Below are positions 18,432 to 27,866 of a stretch of 64,000 bases of DNA, piece after piece. The DNA comes from Verrucomicrobiia bacterium (lineage in GTDB: Bacteria > Verrucomicrobiota > Verrucomicrobiia > Verrucomicrobiales > DEV007). Position numbers and translations under genes: made by a program. The notes under the pieces were generated by a model that was given only the letters and a program-made list of their open reading frames with translations, had not been told where the DNA came from and did not search any database. The stretch spans positions 186,001 through 250,000 of the forward strand of contig JAUIAH010000003.1 in NCBI GenBank assembly GCA_030425385.1. The letters are read 5' to 3'. Every line of letters begins with the position of its first letter. The first letter of the stretch is position 1.

Positions 18432-19059
18432 ATGCGCACGGACAAACAGGTATATCAGTTCTTCAAATACTGCCCCGAGATGGCGTTTGAGTTCGCCGAA
18501 CTGGAGGCGCAAGGACCGCATCATCTGGAATCCGTCTCTGTCAAAGCGCCTGTCGGATGATCCCATCGTCGCGGTGTTCAAACCCGTGCTTGAGGAGGAC
18601 GCCAAAACGCTTGAAAGCGATGCTGCCAAGCACTACCGTTGCATTCAATCGAGCGGATTGACAGACAAGCAGATTGACGCGTTGTCGGAAGTATTCGTCA
18701 GTTGGCTCCTCGAACGGTTGCAAGACAAGAATGCCCAAGACCTCGCCATGATCCTTGACCTTCCCAGCATCAAAGACACCCGTGCCGGTAAGGAGATTTA
18801 TGAAGAAGGCATCGGCAAAGGGCGCGAAGTTGGCCGTGAGGAAGGGCGCGAAGTTGGTCGGGACGAAGGGCTCGAAGAAGCGGTGATCACGATACTTGAG
18901 TCACGTTTTGAGGGACCTTTGGAGAGACCGTTGGTGGCCGCAATCAAAGCGCTTCCATTAGCGGAGCTTCGCGTGTTGCTACGAGAAAGCCTAACCATGC
19001 CGTCCTTGGCGGAGGTCGCTTCCCGTGTGCAGGTGCTCCGTGGGAACGAAGAGGCCTAA
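18432..19059 (+). pseudogene. decayed DUF2887/Rpn-type nuclease gene
   Basis: Two pieces of one gene lie in different frames. The first, from the ATG at 18432, reads MRTDKQVYQFFKYCPEMAF and on to LESVSVKAP, the usual start of DUF2887 proteins (PD-(D/E)XK nuclease-fold relatives of the RpnA group), and stops at 18560. The second, in the +1 frame from about 18540, reads DDPIVAVFKPVLEEDAK, then ALSEVFVSWLLERL, the typical rear half, followed by GKGREVGREEGREVGRDEG and a C-terminal helical part. The central portion that should carry the DG and EVQ residues is missing, so this is deletion plus frameshift rather than one sequencing slip. Intact members promote recombination or act as transposon-linked nucleases. 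Its 3' end overlaps the response-regulator stop on the other strand by four bases. Confidence 0.75.
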
Positions 19060-19739
19060 CTTGGCGGATTGAGACGGTAGCCGACTTTCGGTACCGTGAT
19101 GATCCATTGAGGAGCATTGGGATCGTCCTCGATCTTGGCGCGAAGTTTGGCGATGTGATTGTCCACGGTGCGGGTGGATGGAAAGGCCGTGTATCCCCAC
19201 ACTTCATCAAGGAACCGATCTCGGGAGATGGCCTCGCCCATATGCTGAATGAGTAGCTGGAGGACTCCAAATTCCTTTGCTGTAAGGGGAACGCGGATGC
19301 CCTCGCGCAAACATTGACGTTCTTTCAGACGAACGGTGATCTCGCCTAACTGAATCTCCGCTGGACCTGCTTTCTGGGCGTCGATCCGACGGAGGAGCGC
19401 GCGGATGCGGGCGTGCAATTCGACCAAGCTGAAGGGCTTGACGAGATAGTCGTCTGCTCCTGCGTCTAAACCAGCGACGCGGTCGTCTACCAAGCCTTTG
19501 GCAGTGAGCATGAGCACGGGAACCTGCCGCCCTTGGCGACGGAGTTCCTGACACAAAGCGAACCCGTCGAGCTTGGGCAACATGACATCCAAGAGAATGA
19601 GATCGGGCGATTGCTCTAGCGCTGTACGCAATCCATGGGCGCCATCCGCGGCTTGCAGCACGCGGTAGCCCTCATCCTTCAAGGAATCGGCCACGGCGAC
19701 GCGTAAAGGGGCTTCGTCCTCGATGATGAGTATCCTCAT
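19056..19739 (-). CDS. OmpR-family response regulator
   Basis: A cytoplasmic two-component regulator of 227 residues. The receiver domain has the acidic pair E7/D8, the phosphoacceptor Asp51 in LILLDVMLP, and the conserved lysine in DDYLVKPFS. The winged-helix output domain covers about 130-225 and includes LTAKEFGVLQLLIQHMGE, TRTVDNHIAKLRAKIEDDP and a closing VPKVGYRL. Its ATG overlaps the stop of the histidine kinase gene as ATGA, so the two are translationally coupled, and both follow the ankyrin-protein gene on the same strand. The target genes are unknown; the cognate kinase is almost certainly its neighbour. Confidence 0.95.
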   Translation of the reverse strand: MRILIIEDEAPLRVAVADSLKDEGYRVLQAADGAHGLRTALEQSPDLILLDVMLPKLDGFALCQELRRQGRQVPVLMLTAKGLVDDRVAGLDAGADDYLVKPFSLVELHARIRALLRRIDAQKAGPAEIQLGEITVRLKERQCLREGIRVPLTAKEFGVLQLLIQHMGEAISRDRFLDEVWGYTAFPSTRTVDNHIAKLRAKIEDDPNAPQWIITVPKVGYRLNPPS

Positions 19740-21328
19740 GGGCGGATGTAAGGGAGGTGAAGCGTAAAGGTGGTGCCTTTGGCAGGCTGGCTCTGGACGG
19801 TCACGTGGCCGCCGTGTCCTTGGGCGATGTGTTGGACCACGCTCAGGCCAATGCCCGCGCCCCGTGTTTCGCGGCGCAGCCCGCGTTCGACACGGTAGAA
19901 ACGATCAAAGATCTTGGCCTGTTCGGCCGGGGCGATGCCAACTCCCTGGTCTTTCACTGAAAGGATCAGGGCTTCCGGCTCGTGATCGAGCACCACGTCC
20001 ACTTGGCCTATCGCATCTGAGAACTTGATAGCGTTGTCGAGGAGATTGACCAACGCCTGACGAATGGCCAGGGCATCGACCTCGATACTGGCTTGGTCGT
20101 CTGTGAGTGTGTTGTGAATATGTAAGGTGATCCCGCGTTCTTCCGCGCGCGGCTGGAGAAGACGGACCGTTTCCTCGACAAGGCGTTTCATGTCGGCAGG
20201 TTCGCGGCGATAGTCTTTGCGTCCCTGCTCAATGCGAGAGAAATCGAGGATGTTGTCGACGAGAGCAGCCAGGCGCTTGGTCTCGCGGGCAATGAAATGA
20301 TGATATTGTGAGATCTGTGCAGCGGTGCTGCGATCACTCTCCAAACGTTCAGCGAGCACACCGATGCTGGCGACGGGCGTGCGCAATTCGTGAGAGACGC
20401 TGGCAATGAAATCGCTTTGCAGCGCGGCGAGCGTCATTTGGCGGTGAAGCGCACGCCAGGTGGCCCAAAGAGCACCTGCGGTCACCATCGTCGCCAGGAC
20501 TAACAGGCCCATCATCTGCCATAGAGCCTGGCGTTGCTCGCGTTGCCATTGGATTGGTGAGGCCAGACCGATGGCAATTTGATAGGGAGCGGCCTGGCTT
20601 TCGGCCAGCCGTTCGGAAAGGGCAGGGGTAATGCGCTTGCCATCCCAAGCGATCTCCCAGGCGAGGTGATCGGGGAGGGAAAGCGAGACTTGCTGAGCGA
20701 TCCAGTCCTTGAGAAATGGCAGGGATGTGAGGTGAATGGCTTCATCGGCGACGTGCGCGTGCCACGAGACGCCGCGCCAGCTCCGCCAAGGTTCACTCGG
20801 GCTCCAGGAAGGTCCCAGAGCCTCATAGACAGCCACCGCGTCCGTCGTCAGGAGTGCCTTGGCAAACTGCTGATGCATCCGTGTGCTATGAGGAGTGACG
20901 TCGAAGGCCAATCGGGTGGTGACGGGAGAAGGATGCTGCAGGCATGCTTGAAGGACGGCGTCCGCCCGTGAGGTTGAGGGTTCGCAGCGATACAGGGCGT
21001 GGTGAACGAGAGGCTCTAACGGAAGCCCCGCCGGGGTGTACGCTGTGGCGAGATCGGGTGAGGCAAGGAGGGTCTCTAAGGCGTCGACGGATGCGCGCGC
21101 TTGGTCGAACTGTTGGAAGAGCGCGGTATTGGGTTCTCTTGGGGAAAGAGATAGAGTGATGGTTGGGGTGGCTTCCTTGGCTAACAAATCGGCAATGACG
21201 CGCGCCCAAGAGCGCGCCTCCACCTGCAAGGCGGCCATGCGCCGCTCGCGTTCGCCCATCAGCGCCCAGGTCCCCACTCCGAGGAGGAGGACCAAGGGCA
21301 GCAGGAGGGCGAAGGGAATCCAGCGCAT
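19736..21328 (-). CDS. membrane sensor histidine kinase
   Basis: A 530-residue sensor kinase. An N-terminal membrane helix (about 6-26) and a second (about 285-310, MMGLLVLATMVTAGALWATW) enclose a periplasmic sensor region of roughly 255 residues that I do not recognise. HisKA contains the phosphorylated histidine in FIASVSHELRTPVASIG, with LVDNILDFSRIEQGRK as the second helix. The HATPase domain has the N box LVNLLDNAIKF, the G1 box VKDQGVGI, the F box IFDRFYRV and the G2 box GAGIGLSVV. No HAMP domain is evident between membrane and kinase. The gene begins three bases after the ankyrin-protein stop and overlaps the regulator start by four bases, forming a three-gene operon. Confidence 0.93.
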   Translation of the reverse strand: MRWIPFALLLPLVLLLGVGTWALMGERERRMAALQVEARSWARVIADLLAKEATPTITLSLSPREPNTALFQQFDQARASVDALETLLASPDLATAYTPAGLPLEPLVHHALYRCEPSTSRADAVLQACLQHPSPVTTRLAFDVTPHSTRMHQQFAKALLTTDAVAVYEALGPSWSPSEPWRSWRGVSWHAHVADEAIHLTSLPFLKDWIAQQVSLSLPDHLAWEIAWDGKRITPALSERLAESQAAPYQIAIGLASPIQWQREQRQALWQMMGLLVLATMVTAGALWATWRALHRQMTLAALQSDFIASVSHELRTPVASIGVLAERLESDRSTAAQISQYHHFIARETKRLAALVDNILDFSRIEQGRKDYRREPADMKRLVEETVRLLQPRAEERGITLHIHNTLTDDQASIEVDALAIRQALVNLLDNAIKFSDAIGQVDVVLDHEPEALILSVKDQGVGIAPAEQAKIFDRFYRVERGLRRETRGAGIGLSVVQHIAQGHGGHVTVQSQPAKGTTFTLHLPYIRP

Positions 21329-21331
21329 CTG

Positions 21332-24124
21332 TTAGCGAGGAAGACCCGGAGGCATAATGACGCGGCGTTTGCCTGGAGTCGGAGTCGGCCTGCGGATTGT
21401 GGGGACTCGTCCCCGCGGGATCGTTGTGATCTGCAACTCGCGCATGAAATCCTCACCTTTGTTGAAACTTAGATTTGTGCTATCGTTGGTAATAATTGCC
21501 GCGAATTCCGTGCCCAGGGGAAAGAACGCTTTGGGTCCCTCTTCCTCGCGGTGCCACTGCCATTGGCCGTCAAGCTTCTTAGCACTCACAAAGGTCGGCG
21601 TGTACTCGTGGATGGTGACGGGTTCCTTGTCGAGTCTCAGGCGCCATGGGAAGGAGAGTTGATCGAGAACGCGTTGTTTCAGAGTCGGGTCTGGTTGATA
21701 GCTTTCTCCCTCCGTGGGTGGGAGCACGAGCATGGTTCCTCCATCCCACGGGATCAAGTTGTCTTCATCGAGGATGCGTTTCTCTTCCCAAGCGCCTTCG
21801 ACCCATCGGCGAACCAGGGCTTTCTCCCAGTCGATGGGGAGCAGGGGCAAGCCATGGGGCGTCATCAGACCCAGTTCGATGCCTAGGCGGCCGTCCGTCC
21901 ATGTCTGCACCGGTTTCACGGGCCAGAAAGGACCATCCAACGTCTGACACACGTAGAATCCCTCCTGCTTGGCGACTTCGCTGAGGTCTTCTTCGGCCTC
22001 CACCGTCGTGAATCTCACCGTATCCCCGTGGAGCAGGTTGTGCCGATCTGTCTTGGTGGTGGAGCCGTCTGGAGCGCTGCATTCGACCACGTGGTTCTCT
22101 CGGTTTAGAAAGTAGGGAGAGACGCATAACGTTCTGGTGTCGATGTGGGCATGATAGAGAGAGGTGTCCGCAAAGACGAAGGTGCCTCTGTCATTATTCG
22201 TCACGAGCTGGTCGCCGACGACTACCTTGATCTCCATGGTATTCTCGCCGTTGATCCACTCGTTGATTTCCGGCGGGATCGGTTGGGTGGAAGGATAGGG
22301 TAACTGGATGACATCGCCCCACTGTAGAGGAATGTCAGGGAAATCATGGAGATCTATTTCTGTCGCGTCACTGGAAAGATGGATGATCGTGACTGCCGAA
22401 AGAGGTTCCTTTAAAGAGGCCCGTTTGAGGCATTGGCGTAGCGTGCCGGGTTGAGGGATGCCGTGCCTGTTGAGGATCGCGGTGAACGACGGCTGGCTAC
22501 TGTCGCTGATCCACACGGCATCAGGTCGCTGCGGATTGTGCTTCAGATAGTAGGCATCCCAAAGTTCTTCATAAAGGCTGGCGTCAGGGGTCTTGCTTGA
22601 ATTCTGTTGCAGGAAATCTTTCTGAGGAATGGCACCGTGTTGCAACAGGATCCGAGCGCCTTCGATCCATGGGTTGTCCCAATGGTTGATGCAAAGCGTT
22701 AGGGGCGTGCTGTTGGAATGTTCCTTGGCATCGATGGTCGCTCCTTTCTCCAAAAGCCGGATCAGAGCGGGCACGGCCTTTCTCGGTTCCCTTCGTCCCC
22801 ATTGCGCGACATAGTGAAGAGCTGTCTGCCCATGCTGGTCTCGGTAGTCAATGGGCGTTCCGTGTGCGAGGAGGAGATCGAGCGATTCCGGCGATGATTG
22901 CCAAGCAGCGGCGTGCATGGCGGGATAGCTGGTTTCACCGTCGCCGTCTGTGGGATCCAAACCCGCTTCGAGAGCGAGCTTCAGCCATCGCGGATGCTTG
23001 GCGGCGGCAGACAAGGTGATTTGGGGATCGCCCTGCGTCCACTTGGCGCCGGCTTCTAGCAGTGGCTGAATCACGGACTCCTCTCCTTTGCCGAGCGCCA
23101 GTTGAAGGATGGTTTTGTGGGGGTGATAACTTTCAATCTTGGCCGTGCTGTTCGGGTTTTCTCCCGCGGCGAGGAGCAGCGCCACCTTGTCCGGCTGTGG
23201 GTAATAGACCGCGTAGCTGAGGGCGGTGTGGGTGACTTCTCCGCTGTTAGTGAGCGCGGAGATCCGTCGGCCGGTCTCGGCTCCGGCTTTGAGAAGCGCT
23301 TCTAGCACAGTGGTCGAACTCTTGAAGGTGCTTGCGATGTGGATGGGGGAAACATCGGCGTAGTTCTTGTTTTGAAATTTCCAAGTGTCAGTCTCTCCAT
23401 TCGGATCCGCGCCGCGCTCCAACAAGAGCAGGGCGACGGCTTCGCGACCATGCTCCAAGGCGGCCAGGAGGGCCTTGTTCTCAGCGCCACGATCAAGGAG
23501 CAGCGCACACATGGCTTTGTGTCCCGCACGAGCGGCGTGCTGCAAGGGGGTGCCACTGGAGAAGAGGTCAATGCGGGCGCCTTGGTCTAACAGAAAGGTG
23601 GCCACGTGAATCTGCCCTTTGCTGGCAGCTTGATGCAGGGGCGGTGGAGTCTGGCCTTCGCTGGCGTTGAGGAGATCGGGGCTGTTGGCGACGATCCGCT
23701 CCAGGCGAGCGATCTCTTGTCGTTCTGCTTCTGGAATGGTGGGCACCTCGGAGGCGGGGGCCGGGGGCGTCACGCCTAACGAAACCATCTGCTCGCGCGT
23801 GAGGCGTTCGAGCGTTGGATGATTGGGGTATTGTGAGAGGAGCGTTTGATAGTGAGCGATGGCTTCTTCATCGCGCTCGAGCTTGCGAAGCACGGCTGCT
23901 CGCCGGAAGAGCGCTTTCGCTCCAAGGTCGCTGAGGCGCATGACGCGCGCATGAATCTCTTCATAGACCTTGAGGGCTGATTGAAGATCGCCAGCGACTT
24001 CTTCTTGGTAGAGGCCATCGCGAAAGGCGTCTTCAATGGACTCATCCTGGGCGCGTGCCGCTGGGGTCCAGGCTACGAGGGAGAGAGTGAGGGTGAGGCC
24101 GATCCAAACAGACGTGATTCTCAT
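21332..24124 (-). CDS. exported ankyrin-repeat protein, first gene of a two-component operon
   Basis: A 930-residue exported protein. A signal peptide ends near WTPAARA (about 25). Residues about 30-120 look like two or three TPR helices (LQSALKVYEEIHARV, EAIAHYQTLLSQYPNHPTLERL). From about 160 to 540 there are roughly ten ankyrin repeats, for example PPLHQAASKGQIHVATFLLDQGA and TPLQHAARAGHKAMCALLLDRGA. The remaining 390 residues are beta-rich; one portion (LRQCLKRASLKEPLSAVTIIHLSSD, then WGDVIQLPYP) resembles SLBB/polysaccharide-export-type beta-grasp segments, but this is only suggestive. Being exported and directly coupled to a sensor kinase (stop three bases before its start), it may present a signal or protein state to the kinase; that is inference. 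Confidence 0.8.
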   Translation of the reverse strand: MRITSVWIGLTLTLSLVAWTPAARAQDESIEDAFRDGLYQEEVAGDLQSALKVYEEIHARVMRLSDLGAKALFRRAAVLRKLERDEEAIAHYQTLLSQYPNHPTLERLTREQMVSLGVTPPAPASEVPTIPEAERQEIARLERIVANSPDLLNASEGQTPPPLHQAASKGQIHVATFLLDQGARIDLFSSGTPLQHAARAGHKAMCALLLDRGAENKALLAALEHGREAVALLLLERGADPNGETDTWKFQNKNYADVSPIHIASTFKSSTTVLEALLKAGAETGRRISALTNSGEVTHTALSYAVYYPQPDKVALLLAAGENPNSTAKIESYHPHKTILQLALGKGEESVIQPLLEAGAKWTQGDPQITLSAAAKHPRWLKLALEAGLDPTDGDGETSYPAMHAAAWQSSPESLDLLLAHGTPIDYRDQHGQTALHYVAQWGRREPRKAVPALIRLLEKGATIDAKEHSNSTPLTLCINHWDNPWIEGARILLQHGAIPQKDFLQQNSSKTPDASLYEELWDAYYLKHNPQRPDAVWISDSSQPSFTAILNRHGIPQPGTLRQCLKRASLKEPLSAVTIIHLSSDATEIDLHDFPDIPLQWGDVIQLPYPSTQPIPPEINEWINGENTMEIKVVVGDQLVTNNDRGTFVFADTSLYHAHIDTRTLCVSPYFLNRENHVVECSAPDGSTTKTDRHNLLHGDTVRFTTVEAEEDLSEVAKQEGFYVCQTLDGPFWPVKPVQTWTDGRLGIELGLMTPHGLPLLPIDWEKALVRRWVEGAWEEKRILDEDNLIPWDGGTMLVLPPTEGESYQPDPTLKQRVLDQLSFPWRLRLDKEPVTIHEYTPTFVSAKKLDGQWQWHREEEGPKAFFPLGTEFAAIITNDSTNLSFNKGEDFMRELQITTIPRGRVPTIRRPTPTPGKRRVIMPPGLPR

Positions 24125-24192
24125 GACGCTCCCACCATAGCGGGCAGCGGAGGGCGTGTTGTCTCCAAATCGTAACTTCTGAGGCCTATTGC

Positions 24193-24540
24193 CTAGCCAC
24201 CATTGAAGATACGATCGAGCTTTTCGGGGGAGAGTGATCTGAGCGTTGTGGCCAAGCGGGTCGCGTAGCTTTCAACCGCATTGGCATTCACATGCTGTCC
24301 CTCGGATGCCGCAGAGGTCACAATCTCATTCACCACTGATTCTACCTCTTCCTCGGTGGGTGGTCCGTGCCCTTGCGCCCAAGGGGGTGGACCTTGCCCC
24401 GCCCAAGGTGGGGGGCCTTGACCGGCCCATGGGGGAGGGCCACCTGAACCGGGGGAGTCTCCTGCCCAGGGAGGCCCTGCCCCAACCGGGGCAGCTGCCA
24501 CCAGGTAGAGAGAGAGAATCATAGGGAGGACTCGTTTCAT
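24193..24540 (-). CDS. small exported protein with Pro-Trp-rich repeats (paralogue A)
   Basis: A 115-residue exported protein from the ATG at 24540 (MKRVLPMILSLYLVAAAPVGA signal peptide; the longer frame only adds an unlikely leader). The mature N-terminus is low-complexity, with three tandem PPPWAGQG-type units. The last 55 residues (PTEEEVESVVNEIVTSA to LSPEKLDRIFNGG) are helical and closely match the end of the neighbouring gene at 24608, so the two arose by tandem duplication and then diverged only in the linker. I recognise no family. A helical C-terminal cap on a flexible proline-rich stalk suggests a small binding or surface protein. Confidence 0.7.
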   Translation of the reverse strand: MKRVLPMILSLYLVAAAPVGAGPPWAGDSPGSGGPPPWAGQGPPPWAGQGPPPWAQGHGPPTEEEVESVVNEIVTSAASEGQHVNANAVESYATRLATTLRSLSPEKLDRIFNGG

Positions 24541-24607
24541 ATGCAGTGAAGCTATCTGCTGATTATGAAAAATGCAAATAATTATTGTGAATATTTGCTG
24601 AGAGGGA

Positions 24608-24955
24608 TTAGGTGCCATTGAGAACCCGTTCGCGCTGCTCTGGTGAGAGCGTCTTGAGGGTCATGGCCAATCGAGTCGCATAGTCTTCGATGGCTTCCGA
24701 GTTGACCTGTTGTCCGTTGGAGGATGCCGAAGTGACAATTTCATCAACCACAGCTTCTACTTCTTCCTCAGTGGGCGGGGGAGGTGGGGGCGGGGATTCC
24801 GTGCTCCCTGAAGTTCCTTCGTCTCCGCCAGAGTCGCTTTCACCACTTGATCCTCCAAGCCCCGATAGCCAGTCCCAGAAATCACCCCAATTGGCCTGCG
24901 CTGGGGCCGCAGCCGCCAGGTGGCACAAGGTGATTGCGAGGAGAATCCGTTTCAT
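24608..24955 (-). CDS. small exported protein with Ser/Gly-Pro linker (paralogue B)
   Basis: A 115-residue exported protein: signal peptide MKRILLAITLCHLAAAAPAQA, then NWGDFWDWLSGLGG, an acidic Ser/Gly/Asp linker, seven prolines, and a helical C-terminus (PTEEEVEAVVDEIVTSA to LSPEQRERVLNGT) nearly the same as that of the downstream paralogue. The conserved core is TEEEVExVVxEIVTSA, GQxVN, YATRLAxTL and LSPExxxRxxNG. No known family recognised. The two genes are 67 bases apart on the same strand; the spacer is AT-rich and could hold its own promoter for the second copy. The gene diverges from the DUF1549/1553 gene at 25045. Confidence 0.7.
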   Translation of the reverse strand: MKRILLAITLCHLAAAAPAQANWGDFWDWLSGLGGSSGESDSGGDEGTSGSTESPPPPPPPTEEEVEAVVDEIVTSASSNGQQVNSEAIEDYATRLAMTLKTLSPEQRERVLNGT

Positions 24956-25044
24956 TTCAAGAAACCTATCTAAAGACTATGGAAATTACAAGATCTTTCC
25001 GAGTTTTCCTGGTGTTCAGTTGGAGAAATCATCATTCTTGAGAC

Positions 25045-27864
25045 ATGCGCTCCTTGATTCTCATGCTCTTCGCTGGGTTGAGCCTCGTTCATGCGGTGGA
25101 CTTTGCGGAGGAGATTCAGCCCTTTCTCGAACAGAAGTGCCTCCGCTGCCACAATCCAAACCAGTCGGAGGGAGATCTTTCCTTAGCGACGGCTGATGCG
25201 GTCTTGGATCCGAAGAAAGGCTGGGTCACACCCGGGAATGGTGCGGCGAGTCGCCTGCATGCGGTCACGATTCCAGACGCACCAGGAAAGCAGCCTGAGA
25301 TGCCCGACGATGATGGCGAGCCGCTCACCGCTGAAGAGGCGCTCCTTCTCAGGCAATGGATCGATGAGGGAGCGGCATGGCCCGAGGGATTGGTCCTGCA
25401 TGAGGCTGCGAAGACTGACAAACAGTGGTGGGCGTACCAGAAACTGCGCCATCCCGAGAAGGACTCTATCGATGCCTATATCGATGAGGCACTCGCCGCC
25501 CAAGGCCTTCAGCGTAATCCGCCCGCCTCCCCGCGGACCTTGATTCGGCGAGCGACTTACGATCTGGTCGGTCTTCCGCCCACGCCTGAGGAGGTGCACA
25601 CCTTTGTGGCGGCTCATCGCGAGGATCCCACGCGGGCCTATGAGGCATTGATCGATCGCCTGCTGGATTCACCCCATTATGGAGAGAGTTGGGGGCGTCA
25701 TTGGCTGGATGTGGTTCGCTTTGGCGAGAGCAATGGCTTTGAGCGCAATGTGATCATCAACTCGCTGTGGCCGTTTCGTGATTATGTGATTCGCTCGATC
25801 AATGGAGACAAACCTTTCGATCAATTCATCCGTGAACACTTGGCGGGTGATGTGTTTGGAATGGATGATCCCGAGGTGGCCATCGGGAGTGCCTTCTTGG
25901 TCGCCGGTCCCTTTGATGACGTGGGGAATCAAGACCCGGTGGCTCAGGCACAGATCCGGGCGAACACGCTCGATGAGATCATCAACGCGACGGGCGAAGC
26001 ATTCTTAGGAATGACGTTAGGTTGTGCGCGTTGCCATGACCACAAATTTGATCCCATTGCGCAGCGAGATTACTACCAGCTCTACGCCACTTTCGCAGGC
26101 ATTCGCCACGGGGAGAGCACCCTAGCGACGCCTGATGAACGGAAGGCGCACGCAGCAGCGATGCATCCGTTGACGGAAAAGAGAGCCACCTTGCAGGCGG
26201 AAATGGCTGCTTTGACCGATGGGATCTTGGACAGGGCGAGGGAGCGGAAAGGGCATTACGAGAGCCAATGGACGCGACCACCAGTCGATCGTCGGTTCAC
26301 GGAAGAGCGCTTTGCGCCCGTCGATGCGCGTTTCGTGAGGCTCGTGTGCGAAGCCCAAGATAGTAACCCTGGAGCGCGACGATTCAACATCGATGAATTT
26401 GAGATCTGGTCTGCTGACAAAGAGCCAAAGAATGTGGCTTTGGCAGCGAATGGAGGGCGGGCCGAGGGAGAGGCGCGGCGGATCGAAGACTTTCGCGATG
26501 CCTACAGCGCAGGCTTGGCGATCGATGGCCAGTTTGGCGCACGCTTCATTTCTGCCTCGGACACCTTGATGATCGAGTTGGCAACGCCCACAGAGATCGA
26601 TCGGGTGGTCTTCTCAAGTGCGCGCGGATCGGAAGTGCCGCATCAAGGCAAGTTCACCTTTGTGGCGGACTATCGGATCGAGACGTCTCTCGATGGCGAG
26701 CGCTGGCAGGAGGTGGCGCATGGTCGGGATCGTCAGCCGGTGAATGATGCGCATCGACATCATCGGATGCTCTTCCAAGAGCGCACGCCGGAGGAGGAGC
26801 AAGAGCAGCAGCGATTGGCGCGCGCTCTGAATAAAGTGAATCGTGCGATTGATAGGGTGCCTCCGTTGCGGCGCGTCTTTCTGGGACATCGTCACGAGGA
26901 TGACGTGCGCGGGCCCTTCCATCTCTTCCTCGGGGGCGATCCTCAGCGTCGGGGGGAACGGGTGACGCCGGCAAGCCTCTCCACTTTGAGTGAGGTCCTC
27001 CCCAGCTATGTCCTGGACGAGGACGCCTCCGAGGCGGCGCGGCGTGTGGCCTTGGCGGATTGGGTGACGCATCCTCAGAATCCCCTGACCTGGCGTGTGC
27101 TGGTCAATCGCCTCTGGCACTATCACTTCGGCGTGGGGATCGTGACCACGCCCAATGACTTCGGCTACATGGGTGGCCGTCCGTCGCATCCCGAGTTGTT
27201 AGACTTTCTCGCCTCAAAACTGCGGGAGAGCGGCTGGCGTCTGAAACCCATACACCGACTCATCATGCTCTCGCAAACGTATCAGCAGGCATCGACGTGG
27301 CATGCGGAGGCGGCGCGGATTGATAGTGAGGCACGCCTGTTGTGGCGATTCCCAACCAGACGGCTTTCCGCGGAAGAGATTCGAGATTCCATGCTAGTGG
27401 TGGCAGGCAAACTGGATCGGACGGCAGGTGGACCTGGTTTCCGCCTCTACCGCTTTCTGCAGGACAATGTGTCCACCTACGTGCCCCTGGATCATCACGG
27501 GCCGGAGACTTACCGGCGAGCGGTCTATCATCAGAATGTTCGCGCGGCCGTGGTGGACCTCATGACGGAATATGATCAGCCGGATTGTGCCTTCTCGGCG
27601 CCTCGGCGTTCGGTGACGACCACGCCCTTGCAAGCGCTCACCTCGCTCAATCACACGTTTACCATCGACATGGCGGAGGCCCTGGCGGCACGTTTGTCCG
27701 CGCCTGATGAGCCTGCCTCCATTCATGAACTCTACAAGATCATCTATCAGCGATCGCCCACGTCTGAAGAGCGCGCATGGCTGGCGCAGACGGCAGCCGC
27801 CGCGGGATGGCGAGCGGTGTGTCGAGCGCTTCTCAACTCTAGCGAGTTTCTCTACCTGGATTGA
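25045..27864 (+). CDS. DUF1549/DUF1553 cytochrome-type exported protein
   Basis: A member of the PSCyt1-DUF1549-DUF1553 group abundant in planctomycetes and Verrucomicrobiota, thought to act in extracellular or periplasmic breakdown of complex carbohydrates; the exact reaction is unknown. A signal peptide (MRSLILMLFAGLSLVHA) leads to the first heme motif QKCLRCHNPNQ near residue 32. DUF1549 runs from about 140 to 360 (PRTLIRRATYDLVGLPPTPEEV; HYGESWGRHWLDVVRFGESNG) and ends with a second CxxCH in GCARCHDHKFDPIAQRDYY. A discoidin-like domain is inserted at about 430-560 (RLVCEAQDSNPGARRFNIDEFEIWS). DUF1553 follows from about 660 (RVALADWVTHPQNPLTWRVLVNRLWHYHFG) with RRSVTTTPLQALTSLN. The usual DUF1501 partner is absent; a sodium symporter follows instead, two bases after the stop. 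Confidence 0.9.
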   Translation: MRSLILMLFAGLSLVHAVDFAEEIQPFLEQKCLRCHNPNQSEGDLSLATADAVLDPKKGWVTPGNGAASRLHAVTIPDAPGKQPEMPDDDGEPLTAEEALLLRQWIDEGAAWPEGLVLHEAAKTDKQWWAYQKLRHPEKDSIDAYIDEALAAQGLQRNPPASPRTLIRRATYDLVGLPPTPEEVHTFVAAHREDPTRAYEALIDRLLDSPHYGESWGRHWLDVVRFGESNGFERNVIINSLWPFRDYVIRSINGDKPFDQFIREHLAGDVFGMDDPEVAIGSAFLVAGPFDDVGNQDPVAQAQIRANTLDEIINATGEAFLGMTLGCARCHDHKFDPIAQRDYYQLYATFAGIRHGESTLATPDERKAHAAAMHPLTEKRATLQAEMAALTDGILDRARERKGHYESQWTRPPVDRRFTEERFAPVDARFVRLVCEAQDSNPGARRFNIDEFEIWSADKEPKNVALAANGGRAEGEARRIEDFRDAYSAGLAIDGQFGARFISASDTLMIELATPTEIDRVVFSSARGSEVPHQGKFTFVADYRIETSLDGERWQEVAHGRDRQPVNDAHRHHRMLFQERTPEEEQEQQRLARALNKVNRAIDRVPPLRRVFLGHRHEDDVRGPFHLFLGGDPQRRGERVTPASLSTLSEVLPSYVLDEDASEAARRVALADWVTHPQNPLTWRVLVNRLWHYHFGVGIVTTPNDFGYMGGRPSHPELLDFLASKLRESGWRLKPIHRLIMLSQTYQQASTWHAEAARIDSEARLLWRFPTRRLSAEEIRDSMLVVAGKLDRTAGGPGFRLYRFLQDNVSTYVPLDHHGPETYRRAVYHQNVRAAVVDLMTEYDQPDCAFSAPRRSVTTTPLQALTSLNHTFTIDMAEALAARLSAPDEPASIHELYKIIYQRSPTSEERAWLAQTAAAAGWRAVCRALLNSSEFLYLD

Positions 27865-27866
27865 TC

